DNA of 64,000 bases from Comamonadaceae bacterium. Its GTDB lineage: Bacteria > Pseudomonadota > Gammaproteobacteria > Burkholderiales > Burkholderiaceae_C. The stretch's first letter is position 1; each line of letters begins with the position of its first letter. Below, piece by piece: positions 9,544-17,705 of the stretch. Position numbers and translations under genes: made by a program. Where the stretch lies: contig JAIXOZ010000078.1 of assembly GCA_027486495.1 (NCBI GenBank), forward strand, positions 1 to 64,000, written 5' to 3'. The notes beneath the pieces were generated by a model. The model was not told where the DNA came from and did no database searches. It saw nothing but the letters and a program-made list of their open reading frames with translations.

Positions 9544-10661
9544 GTCTTCAACCTTTGCAAGGTCTGTTGGTGGTGTCGCTGGAGCATGCCGTCGCAGCAC
9601 CATATTGTTCAAGCCGCCTGGCCCATGCGGGCGCTCGGGTCATCAAGGTCGAGCGGCCCGAAGGCGATTTCGCGCGCGACTACGACCGCGAGGTTTACGG
9701 TGAGTCCTCGTATTTCGTCTGGATCAACCAAGGTAAAGAATCGGTGGCGCTGGATTTGCGTCAGGACGCTGACCTTGCGCAGATGCTGGCCTTGCTCGCC
9801 CAAGCGGATGTATTTGTGCAGAATCTGGCGCCCGGTGCTGCCGAACGTCTGGGCCTGGGTTCTGCGAGCCTGCGTGAGCGCTTTGCGCGCCTGATCACCT
9901 GCGACATCACGGGTTATGGGCAAACTGGGCCTATGCACGACCTGAAGGCTTACGACCTGTTGGTGCAGGCCGAAAGCGGCTTGGTTTCGGTCAACGGCGC
10001 GCCCGGCCCTTGGGGCCGCATCGGAGTGTCCATTTGCGACATCACGGCTGGCATGAATGCTGCCCAAGGCATTTTGGAGGCTTTGTTCTTGCGCGAGCGC
10101 ACAGGCCAGGGCAGCGCCCTGCATGTGTCCTTGTTTGATTCAGCGGCCGAACTCATGGCCGTTCCCTATTTGCAGGCGCGCTATGGCCGTGCCGCCCCTC
10201 AGCGTGGGGGACTCAAGCACCCAAGCATTGCCGCTTATGGGGCCTTCACGTGCCGTGATGGCCATGAAGTCGTGCTGGCGGTGCAAAACGACCGTGAATG
10301 GCAGACCTTTTGCCAGCATGTGTTGCTGCAACCTGAGTTGACGAGCGACCCACGCTTTGCCAGCAGCACAGCGCGGGGGCTGCACCGGGATCAGATCGAA
10401 GACCTGATCCAGGCCGTGATTGGCGGCATGACCGGTGGCGAGGTAGCCGACCGACTGACCGAGGCGCAGACGCCTTTTGGCTCCATCAATTCGGTGCTCG
10501 ATCTGATCCATCACCCACAGCTGCGCACGCGCCAAGTGGAGGTGCGTGGCAGAAAGGTGGAAATGCCGGCGCCAGCTTGTCAAGCACCTTGGCACGATGC
10601 AACCCACGGGGCCCGAGCGCCTGGCATTGGCGAGCATGGGGATTTGCCGGGACTGCACTGA
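9540..10661 (+). CDS. CaiB/BaiF (class III) CoA-transferase, paralogue 2
   Basis: A 373-aa enzyme highly similar to the product of 4312-5502: same VSLEHAVAAPYCSSRLAHAGARVIK start, same KAYDLLVQAESGL catalytic region, same GRIGVSICDITAGMN block. It lacks about 20 residues at each end of paralogue 1. It starts within the LysR stop codon (ATGA overlap). Two such close copies in one operon suggest an intragenic-cluster duplication with divergence toward two substrates, or one donor/acceptor pair. Confidence 0.87.
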   Translation: MSLQPLQGLLVVSLEHAVAAPYCSSRLAHAGARVIKVERPEGDFARDYDREVYGESSYFVWINQGKESVALDLRQDADLAQMLALLAQADVFVQNLAPGAAERLGLGSASLRERFARLITCDITGYGQTGPMHDLKAYDLLVQAESGLVSVNGAPGPWGRIGVSICDITAGMNAAQGILEALFLRERTGQGSALHVSLFDSAAELMAVPYLQARYGRAAPQRGGLKHPSIAAYGAFTCRDGHEVVLAVQNDREWQTFCQHVLLQPELTSDPRFASSTARGLHRDQIEDLIQAVIGGMTGGEVADRLTEAQTPFGSINSVLDLIHHPQLRTRQVEVRGRKVEMPAPACQAPWHDATHGARAPGIGEHGDLPGLH

Positions 10662-10668
10662 AAAAACA

Positions 10669-10700
10669 AACCCCACCCAACGTGACCGATGGGTGAGGTT
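10669..10700. terminator. Bidirectional terminator between converging operons
   Basis: An imperfect 11-bp stem (AACCCCACCCA against TGGGTGAGGTT, one mismatch) with an A-run upstream and TTTTTT downstream lies between the end of the CoA-transferase on the + strand and the DUF1330 gene on the - strand. Confidence 0.75.
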
Positions 10701-10743
10701 CAGGCTTTTTTCATGAGGACATGGCCGCACTGAACACCGGGAT

Positions 10744-11046
10744 TCAGCTCTGGCTGAGTGCTGTCCCTTCAATGACCACCATGCGGGCTTTGGCTGACAA
10801 CTGCCGCAAACGTCTGGCTGGCGCATATTCCTGCGAGTCCAGCCAGGCTTGCGCTTGAGCCACATTCGGAAATTCCAACAGGACCATTCTCTTGGGTTCC
10901 CAATTGCCTTCTAGTGGCGTCACTGGCCCGCCACGGGCCAAGAAACGTCCGCCATAAGCCGCCACGGAGCTGGGCGACAGGCGTTTGTATTCCTCGAACC
11001 TGATCGGGTCCGTGATCTCCATGTCATTGATGACGTAGGCGGGCAA
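10744..11046 (-). CDS. DUF1330 family protein
   Basis: A 100-aa protein matching the DUF1330 ferredoxin-like fold: start MPAYVINDMEITDPIRFEEYK, middle YGGRFLARGG, then PKRMVLLEFPNVAQAQAWLDSQEY. The family's role is unknown; members occur in catabolic clusters. It is the last gene of the - strand run and lies 12 bases after the dehydrogenase gene. Confidence 0.8.
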   Translation of the reverse strand: MPAYVINDMEITDPIRFEEYKRLSPSSVAAYGGRFLARGGPVTPLEGNWEPKRMVLLEFPNVAQAQAWLDSQEYAPARRLRQLSAKARMVVIEGTALSQS

Positions 11047-11058
11047 GGGGACGTTCTT

Positions 11059-11973
11059 TCAAGCGGTCTTGTGAGCGGCTGCTGGCTCTTGACGGATTTC
11101 GATGCCCAATTCCTTTTCTCGAATGAACATCAAGGCAGCGGTGTCGCGATCGCCCAGGCCCATGCCGATGGCACGCTCCATGGTCGCTTGCGCGCCGCGG
11201 CCCACCGAAGCCACAAAGCCCATTTGCTCAGCCGCTTCGCAGGCCAAGCGAACGTCTTTGCAAGCCAGACGGATGGCAAAGCCAGGGCTGTCGTCACCCA
11301 CAAAGGCCTTCTTGGGCAAGGCCACGGCAAACTGCTGATTCCAGGCCATGGTGGTGCGCATGACTTGTTGCATCAGCTCCAGCGTCAAACCGTTTTTGAC
11401 GCCGATCGCCAGAGCCTCGGTGTTGGCCACCATGATGGTGGTGGCCAACAGGTTGTTGGTCATCTTCATGGCGTGCCCGGTGCCTGGACCACCGCAGTAG
11501 TAGGTATCGGTGCCCATGCAGTTGAGCACCGGTGTGGCGCGATCAATGGCTGCCTGATTGCCGCCTACCATCAATGTCAGTGTGCCGGTCACGGCGTGTT
11601 CGCTGGTCTTGCCCACGGGAGAGTCGACCAGCTCCATGCCGCGTGCACGCAGCGCATCACCAACGCGTCGCGAAGTGGCCGGGTCGATGGTGCTCATCTC
11701 GATGACGATGCCACCTGCAGGCAGTCCCTCGACCAAGCCATCAGTGCCCAGCACGACTTGCTCGACGTGCTGCGGCTCGGGCAGCATGGTGACCACCATC
11801 TCGCTGGCTGCACCGACCTCCCGGGCTGTGTGGGCTGCGTGTGCACCAGCTTGGATCAACCGCGCTACCGCTTCCGGGCTGTGGTCGTAGACGGTGAGTT
11901 CGTGGCCGTGTTTGAGGATGTTCAGGGCCATAGGCGCACCCATGACACCCAATCCGATGAATCCGACTTTCAT
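11059..11973 (-). CDS. 3-hydroxyisobutyrate dehydrogenase-family reductase, sulfolactaldehyde-reductase-like motif
   Basis: A 304-aa beta-hydroxyacid dehydrogenase: NAD(P) loop GFIGLGVMGAPMA at the N terminus and the catalytic Lys region GHAMKMTNN near residue 170. The substrate loop reads DSPVGKTSEHAVTGTL. Most family members (for example tartronate semialdehyde reductase) have DAPVSGG there, whereas E. coli YihU, the 3-sulfolactaldehyde reductase, has PVGRTS, recalled as part of its sulfonate site. The match is therefore suggestive of a sulfonated substrate, with Lys in place of Arg. The ATG at 11973 is preferred over upstream in-frame starts because it begins the Rossmann strand. It lies 31 bases after the ABC binding-protein gene. 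Confidence 0.8.
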   Translation of the reverse strand: MKVGFIGLGVMGAPMALNILKHGHELTVYDHSPEAVARLIQAGAHAAHTAREVGAASEMVVTMLPEPQHVEQVVLGTDGLVEGLPAGGIVIEMSTIDPATSRRVGDALRARGMELVDSPVGKTSEHAVTGTLTLMVGGNQAAIDRATPVLNCMGTDTYYCGGPGTGHAMKMTNNLLATTIMVANTEALAIGVKNGLTLELMQQVMRTTMAWNQQFAVALPKKAFVGDDSPGFAIRLACKDVRLACEAAEQMGFVASVGRGAQATMERAIGMGLGDRDTAALMFIREKELGIEIRQEPAAAHKTA

Positions 11974-12004
11974 GTATTTTTCTCCAGTCTTTATGTTTTG
12001 AGGT

Positions 12005-13240
12005 TCAGCTGCGCTCTGACCATTTGTCCAATTCCCAGACTGGTCTGCCGCGCAAATCGGCCACATCGGTACGTGTGAATTCAGAGTTACCGGGTTTGGC
12101 ACCCAATCGGTCGTAGGCTTGGCGAATCAAGGGGGCTGTGCGGGAGAAGCCGTTCTTGACTTGGGACCATTGCAAAGGCTTTTCAATGACCTTGTTACCG
12201 GCCATGAACTTGGAGGTTTCCAACACCGCACGGGCATCGTTTTCGGTGGGCCAAGACCATCCGCGTGCAAACAGCACGTCGTCCTTGACGACCTTGGCAC
12301 CTTGCACAGGGTCGAGTTTCCAGTAGTCTTTGACCAGTTGCGACACCGCTCCTGGGTCCATGGCGGTCAGTGCGGCCACAGCCTCTTGCTGGGCCATGAG
12401 GAAGGCCACCACAGCCTGAGGGTGCTGGTCGATAAAGCCATTGCGACCGATCCAGAACGAGCGGTGCAGGTAATAGCCATCGGGGAAGAAAGGCGACTTT
12501 TTCACACTGGCCAGCATATGTCCGGCGCCTTTGCCAGCGGGGCCGTCATAGTGCTCTTCGGTGTAGCCAAAAGAGTTGGCAATCGCCACCGTGCCCGAGG
12601 CTTGGGCAGCCAAGTAAGCGGGGTAGATGGTGCAGGTGGCATCCACGCCGGTGGGCACTGAGGCCGCTTGCGCATGGGTGGGCATGTTGACGAACTTGAT
12701 CCCGGTGTCCTTGATGTCTTGCACACCCAGCTCGAACATCAGCATTTGGAACAACGCGCTTTGCGGGTCACCGCCGAGCGATACACCCATGGTCTTGCCT
12801 CTGAGGTCTTGCAGGTTGCGGATGGGTGAGCCCTTGCGGGTGGTGATCAAAAAGCGCAGATGGCCTTCACCCACGCACAAGAGGCTGATCGGCAAACCCG
12901 AGGCCAGACCGCGTGTGATGGGCGTGTTGCCCCACATGCCGACGTCCAGGTTGTTGCCCACCATGGCTTCGACCATGGGCAAGGCGGTCGGGTACTCACG
13001 CCAGTCGATGGTCAGGTCGTAGCCGAATTCAGCGGCCCTTTTTTCCATCAGCTTGTTGTTGATCATGTACTGGCTCATGGGGGAATTGCCAGCGGCCCAT
13101 GGGATGCGGCCGATGGACAATTTCAGAGCGCGGCGCGTGCCTTGGGCACGGACAAAAGCCGGTGCCAAGGACAAGCCTGCAGCAGCGGCACTGCCGAGCA
13201 AAATGCCACGGCGGGAACTTGGGAATTGAGGTGTGTTCAT
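12005..13240 (-). CDS. ABC transporter substrate-binding protein, NitT/TauT (SsuA/TauA) type
   Basis: A 411-aa exported protein with a twin-arginine-type leader (SSRRGILLGSAAAAGLSLAPAFVRAQG) and an NMT1/THI5-like periplasmic binding domain (YPTALPMVEAMVGNNLDVGMWGNTP, about residues 90-115). This subfamily binds sulfonates, taurine, nitrate or small aromatics. The ATG at 13240 is chosen since it starts the leader. It is transcribed after its ATPase and two permeases, an unusual order with the binding protein last, and is followed by the dehydrogenase. Confidence 0.87.
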   Translation of the reverse strand: MNTPQFPSSRRGILLGSAAAAGLSLAPAFVRAQGTRRALKLSIGRIPWAAGNSPMSQYMINNKLMEKRAAEFGYDLTIDWREYPTALPMVEAMVGNNLDVGMWGNTPITRGLASGLPISLLCVGEGHLRFLITTRKGSPIRNLQDLRGKTMGVSLGGDPQSALFQMLMFELGVQDIKDTGIKFVNMPTHAQAASVPTGVDATCTIYPAYLAAQASGTVAIANSFGYTEEHYDGPAGKGAGHMLASVKKSPFFPDGYYLHRSFWIGRNGFIDQHPQAVVAFLMAQQEAVAALTAMDPGAVSQLVKDYWKLDPVQGAKVVKDDVLFARGWSWPTENDARAVLETSKFMAGNKVIEKPLQWSQVKNGFSRTAPLIRQAYDRLGAKPGNSEFTRTDVADLRGRPVWELDKWSERS

Positions 13241-13277
13241 GTCTGTCTCCTGGGTTTTAAAGGGATGGATGGACCAC

Positions 13278-14150
13278 TCAGGTGGTGGCTTCTTCGGTGG
13301 GGTTGGCAAGGGATTCATCACCGCCAATGGCGCGGTAGGCCTCGTCGCGGATGAGCGACCAGATGTGTTCGACCAGCACGCCAAAGCGGGGGTGGGTGCG
13401 TGCTTTGCCGGCGCGTGGGCGTGGTAAGTCGATGGTGACCACTTCTCGCACACGGCCTGGGTTCGTGCTCATGACCACCACACGGTCCGCCAGCAGCACG
13501 GCTTCTTCGATGTCGTGGGTGATGAAAATGGCGGTTTTGCGTTCGGTCACCGGGGCGGTTTCGCCCCAGATGCGCAACAACTCGGCTTGCAGAATCAGGC
13601 GTGTTTGCGCGTCCAGCGCCCCCAGCGGCTCGTCCAGCAACAAGATGTCCGGCCCGTTGGCCAGCAAACGGGCCAGCGCGACACGTTGGCGCATGCCACC
13701 CGAGAGCTGGTGTGGGTATTTGTGCTCCGAGCCGCGAAGGCCCACCAGATCGATGAAGTGAGCAATGCGCTCGTTGCGTTGTGTTTTATTCAGTTGCTGA
13801 CCCGGTGTGCCGTGGCGCAGTCCAAAACCCACGTTGCCTTCCACCGTTTGCCAGGGCATGAGGGCATAGTCTTGGAACATCACCCCCCGGTCTGCGCCCG
13901 GTCCGGTCACGGCTTGGCCGTCTTTTTGGATGACTCCCCCGGAGGGCAAGTCCAAGCCGGCAATCATGTTGAGCACCGTCGATTTACCGCAACCCGAAGG
14001 CCCGACGATGCAGATAAATTCACCCGTATGGATGTCCAAGGACATCTCGGCTACCGCCAGCGTGCTCAGGCCGGTGCGTGGTGCAACGAAACTTTTGGTC
14101 ACGCCTGACAGGCGCAGCTTTGGGGACGGGGCGTTGTCGCTCATGGTCAT
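13278..14150 (-). CDS. ABC transporter ATPase, TauB/SsuB type
   Basis: A 290-aa nucleotide-binding subunit: Walker A GPSGCGKST near residue 50, Q-loop MFQDYALMPW, signature LSGGMRQRVALAR, Walker B ILLLDEPLGALD, and H-loop ITHDIEEAVLLADR. The start at 14150 overlaps the permease stop by 4 bases (ATGA); an ATG at 14144 with better ribosome-binding-site spacing is equally possible. It energises the importer formed with the two permeases at 14147-15729. Confidence 0.92.
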   Translation of the reverse strand: MTMSDNAPSPKLRLSGVTKSFVAPRTGLSTLAVAEMSLDIHTGEFICIVGPSGCGKSTVLNMIAGLDLPSGGVIQKDGQAVTGPGADRGVMFQDYALMPWQTVEGNVGFGLRHGTPGQQLNKTQRNERIAHFIDLVGLRGSEHKYPHQLSGGMRQRVALARLLANGPDILLLDEPLGALDAQTRLILQAELLRIWGETAPVTERKTAIFITHDIEEAVLLADRVVVMSTNPGRVREVVTIDLPRPRAGKARTHPRFGVLVEHIWSLIRDEAYRAIGGDESLANPTEEATT

Positions 14151-14938
14151 GCTTTCCAAGGAATCAGGCGCTTTTCAACCAGCCGAAACAACTGGTCGAT
14201 CAGCAAAGCAACCACACCGACCACCGCCATGCAGACGACGATCGCGTTGAGGTCAATGTTGTAGGCATAGAAAACAAACATCATCTGGCCGATGCCGCCC
14301 GAGCCACCACCGCCCGATTTGGCGCCCACGGCCAGTTCCGCTGCAATGATGGCCGTCCAGGCCACGCCCATGGCCAAGCGTGTCCCCAGCACAATGGAAG
14401 GCAATGCGCCCGGCAGCACAACATGTGTGAGGATGGTCCAGCGCGAGATGCCCATGGTGCGGGCTGCCAGCACAAGCTTGCGCTCGACACGGCTGACACC
14501 GTGCACGGTGTTGATGAGGACAGGAAAGAAAGACGCGTAGGCTACGATGGCCAGTGCCGTAGGCGTGCCCGTGCCCAGCCATAGGATGGCAATCGGCAAG
14601 ATGGCCATAGGCGCAATCGGGCGGAAGCTTTCGATGATCGGGTCCAGGTTCTCACGAACGGCTTGACTGGCACCCATCATCAGGCCCAGCGAAATGCCCA
14701 GTACCGAGGCCATTGCAAAACCCAGCGCCACACGACCGAGGCTTTGTACTGTGGCTGAGAGCAAAGAGCCAGTGCTCAGCAAGTCCCCGAGGGTTTGCAG
14801 CACTTTCAGGGGCGCTGGCGCCGGGCTGCCGGCTGGCAGATTGCTGGCCCAGATTTGCCAAGCCACAATCAACAAGACAGGCAAGGTGAGCTTGCGCACC
14901 CACACCGAGGCACGGTGATCAGAGGTCAAGACTGTCAT
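14147..14938 (-). CDS. ABC transporter permease 1, NitT/TauT type
   Basis: A 263-aa inner-membrane protein with about six hydrophobic segments and the coupling-loop motif (AARTMGISRWTILTHVVLPGALPSI near residues 160-185) that docks with the ATPase. The ATG at 14938 overlaps the preceding permease stop by 4 bases. The longer open frame upstream is antisense noise. Two different permeases imply a heterodimeric channel. Confidence 0.88.
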   Translation of the reverse strand: MTVLTSDHRASVWVRKLTLPVLLIVAWQIWASNLPAGSPAPAPLKVLQTLGDLLSTGSLLSATVQSLGRVALGFAMASVLGISLGLMMGASQAVRENLDPIIESFRPIAPMAILPIAILWLGTGTPTALAIVAYASFFPVLINTVHGVSRVERKLVLAARTMGISRWTILTHVVLPGALPSIVLGTRLAMGVAWTAIIAAELAVGAKSGGGGSGGIGQMMFVFYAYNIDLNAIVVCMAVVGVVALLIDQLFRLVEKRLIPWKA

Positions 14939-15729
14939 GATGAGGCTCCTGTGCCTTCGGCCCAGGGTGTCAGGCGGCGTTGAAGGCTGCGCAGACCCAG
15001 GTCGCACACATAACCGACTACCCCAATGGCCAAAATGAATGCAAACACTTTGGGTGTCATCAGCATTTGCCGGTACCACTCGATCGCAAAGCCCAAGCCG
15101 CTCGGTGAGCCGATCAATTCCGCAGCCACAATCGCCGCCCAGCTTGCAGCAAATGCGAGTCGAATGCCCACCATCACCGTGGGCAGGGCCGAAGGCACCA
15201 GCACATGCACCAGCAAAGGCCAGCGCCCGATGCCCATGGTGCGCGCTGCAGCCAGCAACCGTGGATCGGTTTGCCGCACACCCGCCACCGTGTTGAGCAA
15301 TATAGGAAAGAAGCCGACGTAGAACATGATGAAAACGGGAAGTGTGTCGCCCACACCGAAGATGAACAGCGCCAAAGGCAGCCATGCAATGCCCGAGATG
15401 GGACGCAGCATTTCAACCAGTGGATCAACGTACTGCTCTGCGCGTTGCGACAGGCCCATCAAAAATCCAAGAGGCACCGCAACCAGGACCGACAGCGACA
15501 AGGCCAGCAGCATGCGCACGGTGCTGACCGAAGCATGTTCAACGATTTCACCTTCTCGCAGCAACCCCCAAAGGGCTTCGAAAACTTTGAGGGGTGAAGG
15601 CAGTTGCAATGGATTGCCGTTCCACAAGTGCAACAGCCACCACAAGGCAAAGAACACCGCAAAGGCCCGCAGCGAAACCCACAGCGTGCCGTAACTCCGC
15701 TTCACCACAGGCCCGGGGGATGTTGTCAT
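14935..15729 (-). CDS. ABC transporter permease 2, NitT/TauT type
   Basis: A 264-aa inner-membrane protein paralogous to the neighbouring permease, with the coupling loop AARTMGIGRWPLLVHVLVPSALP. The ATG at 15729 is chosen; MGLAM four codons upstream (15741) is an alternative. It lies 19 bases after the SDR gene, so SDR, two permeases, ATPase, binding protein, dehydrogenase and DUF1330 form one seven-gene - strand operon from 16561 to 10744. Confidence 0.88.
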   Translation of the reverse strand: MTTSPGPVVKRSYGTLWVSLRAFAVFFALWWLLHLWNGNPLQLPSPLKVFEALWGLLREGEIVEHASVSTVRMLLALSLSVLVAVPLGFLMGLSQRAEQYVDPLVEMLRPISGIAWLPLALFIFGVGDTLPVFIMFYVGFFPILLNTVAGVRQTDPRLLAAARTMGIGRWPLLVHVLVPSALPTVMVGIRLAFAASWAAIVAAELIGSPSGLGFAIEWYRQMLMTPKVFAFILAIGVVGYVCDLGLRSLQRRLTPWAEGTGASS

Positions 15730-15748
15730 GGCCAATCCCATGGTTGTC

Positions 15749-16561
15749 TTAACGGGTGACGGCCAGGAAGCCGCCATCCACGTAAAGCGTCTGACCGTTG
15801 ATGTAGGCGCCAGCACCGGATGCAAGCAAGAGTGCCGCACCACACAGGTCTTCGGGTTGACCCCAGCGGCGAGCCGGTGTCCAGCCCGACACGAAGGCGT
15901 TGAACTCGGGGTCCTTGGCTTGGCTGAATTCGGTTTCTGTGTAGCCCGGTGCGAGCGCATTGACCGTCACCCCGGTGCCGGCCAGGTCAGCGGCCATCGC
16001 GCGTGTCAGCGCCGACACACCGCCTTTGGCCACCACATAGGGCACCAAGTTGGGGCGCGCCACGTGGTTCATGATCGAGCTCAGGTGCACGATGCGGCCA
16101 CGGCCATGCGCCACCATTAACTTGGCAGCATGCTGGGCCATCAGGAAACAGGCGGTCAGGTCGGTGTCCAGTACTTTTTGCCACTCCTCACGCTTGAGCT
16201 GCAAAAAGGGTGTGCGGACAATGACTCCGGCGTTGTTGATCAGAACATCCAGACGACCGTGGCGTTCAATGACCTGCGCAAAGGCCTTGGCAATGTCATC
16301 TTCGTTGGTGACGTCAAAGACGAGCGCGTCGACATCCATCCCGCTGTCGCGCCATTGCACTGCCAGTTCGTGGATGCGGGGATTCAGGTCGCAGACCACC
16401 AACTTGGCGCCTGCTGCTGCAAAACCGCGTGCCAACGCGCCACCAATCCCACCGGCAGCGCCGGTGATCATGACCACTTGACCCTGCAGTGAAAAGAGTT
16501 GCTGGGGTGCCAGGTCCGAAAATGGATTCGCAGGTGCGACTACCGGGGAGGGAGCGGTCAT
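15749..16561 (-). CDS. Short-chain dehydrogenase/reductase (sugar or gluconate dehydrogenase type)
   Basis: A 270-aa classical SDR: TGAAGGIGGALA cofactor loop near residue 33, NNAG, LSSIMNH, and the YVVAKGG Tyr/Lys site, ending YVDGGFLAVTR. The Asp in VVCDLNP suggests NAD(H). It is first in the ABC-transporter operon and divergent from the SMP-30 lactonase, with a perfect inverted repeat between them. A dehydrogenase plus lactonase pair fits oxidation of an aldose to a lactone and its hydrolysis, as in Entner-Doudoroff-like and sulfo-Entner-Doudoroff routes. Confidence 0.85.
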   Translation of the reverse strand: MTAPSPVVAPANPFSDLAPQQLFSLQGQVVMITGAAGGIGGALARGFAAAGAKLVVCDLNPRIHELAVQWRDSGMDVDALVFDVTNEDDIAKAFAQVIERHGRLDVLINNAGVIVRTPFLQLKREEWQKVLDTDLTACFLMAQHAAKLMVAHGRGRIVHLSSIMNHVARPNLVPYVVAKGGVSALTRAMAADLAGTGVTVNALAPGYTETEFSQAKDPEFNAFVSGWTPARRWGQPEDLCGAALLLASGAGAYINGQTLYVDGGFLAVTR

Positions 16562-16644
16562 GTTTGTCTCATCCTTGTCGTATCAGTGGTGTGAATCGTA
16601 GGCGTCGCTGGGCTTGTTCGGAATTGGAACTTGGGCAATGCACA

Positions 16645-16685
16645 CTTCACACAAACGCAAGGCTTGGCGTTGCGTTTGTGTGAAG
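16645..16685. promoter_or_regulatory. Perfect 16-bp inverted repeat in a divergent promoter region
   Basis: The arms CTTCACACAAACGCAA (16645-16660) and its exact reverse complement (16670-16685) flank a 9-nt spacer. It lies between the divergent SDR/ABC operon (start 16561) and the lactonase operon (start 16742) and lacks a T-run, so an operator controlling both directions is more likely than a terminator. Confidence 0.7.
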
Positions 16686-16741
16686 ACCAGTTTGCCGCAA
16701 ATTTGATTCCCTGACTTGTCGGTGCCTCCTAGCATCGAACC

Positions 16742-17665
16742 ATGAACCACATCACGGCCCTACCCCAGTTAGACCTTCCGAGCACCCTGCAGCGTGTAGG
16801 CACACAGACCGACATACTGGGCGAATGCCCGCTCTGGGACGATGCCTCGCAGTGCCTTTACTGGGTGGACATTCGCCTACCGGCTATCCGTCGCCTTTGC
16901 CATGCCAATGGCCAAGTGGAGACTTGGCCCATGCCCGAATTGGTCGGCTCGATTGCTTTGGTCGATGACGCTCGCCTGTTGGTGGCCATGCCCAGCCAGA
17001 TTGCCCTGTTTGATCCGGACAGCGGGGCACTGAGTGCCTTTGTGGCGAGCTTGCCGATGCCAGAAGGACACCGATTCAACGATGGTCGATGCGATGCCCG
17101 TGGGCGCTTTTGGGTGGGGAGCATGCACAACATCACCCGTGCGCCTGAGGGGACGCTGTTCTGTCTGGAAGGTGCCGGACCCCTCAAGGCCGTGCGGCAC
17201 GGCATCTCAATTCCCAACAGCCTGGCTTTCAGCCCCAGCGGAGATATCTTGTATTTCGCCGACTCGCTGCACTATCGCATTTACGCACACCCTTATTCGC
17301 CGGAGACCGGCAGCATGGGCGAGGCGCAGGTGTTTGCCCAGAGTGCGCCGCCGGCCTTCCCCGACGGCTCAGCGGTGGATGCCGAAGGCTATGTCTGGAA
17401 CGCCGAATTCAATGGCGGGCGTCTCTTGCGTTATTCGCCCGATGGCCGGCTCGACCGCGAGATCATTTTGCCGGTCGAGCGTCCGACCTGCTGTGCATTT
17501 GGCGGACCGAACCTGGACACCCTCTACATCACCAGCACTTCGCAAAACATGAGCGAGGCCGAGCGTCTGGCGCATCCGATGGCAGGCGCCTTGATGGCGA
17601 TTCGACCGGGGGTGTGCGGACTGCCCGAACCCCGTTTTGCCTTGCATGGCCCTCGCACCGAATGA
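16742..17665 (+). CDS. SMP-30/gluconolactonase-family lactonase
   Basis: A 307-aa six-bladed beta-propeller enzyme that hydrolyses sugar lactones using one divalent metal. Metal ligands are visible: Glu in GECPLWDD (about residue 28), Asn in PNSLAFSP and Asp in FPDGSAVDAEG; RFNDGRCDARGRFWVGSM is the substrate-side loop. No signal peptide, so cytoplasmic. It probably acts after the divergent SDR. The next gene starts 40 bases downstream. Confidence 0.88.
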   Translation: MNHITALPQLDLPSTLQRVGTQTDILGECPLWDDASQCLYWVDIRLPAIRRLCHANGQVETWPMPELVGSIALVDDARLLVAMPSQIALFDPDSGALSAFVASLPMPEGHRFNDGRCDARGRFWVGSMHNITRAPEGTLFCLEGAGPLKAVRHGISIPNSLAFSPSGDILYFADSLHYRIYAHPYSPETGSMGEAQVFAQSAPPAFPDGSAVDAEGYVWNAEFNGGRLLRYSPDGRLDREIILPVERPTCCAFGGPNLDTLYITSTSQNMSEAERLAHPMAGALMAIRPGVCGLPEPRFALHGPRTE

Positions 17666-17705
17666 GCTCTTTGAATTGACCATTTCAAGCCGAAAGACTT
17701 TCGCC

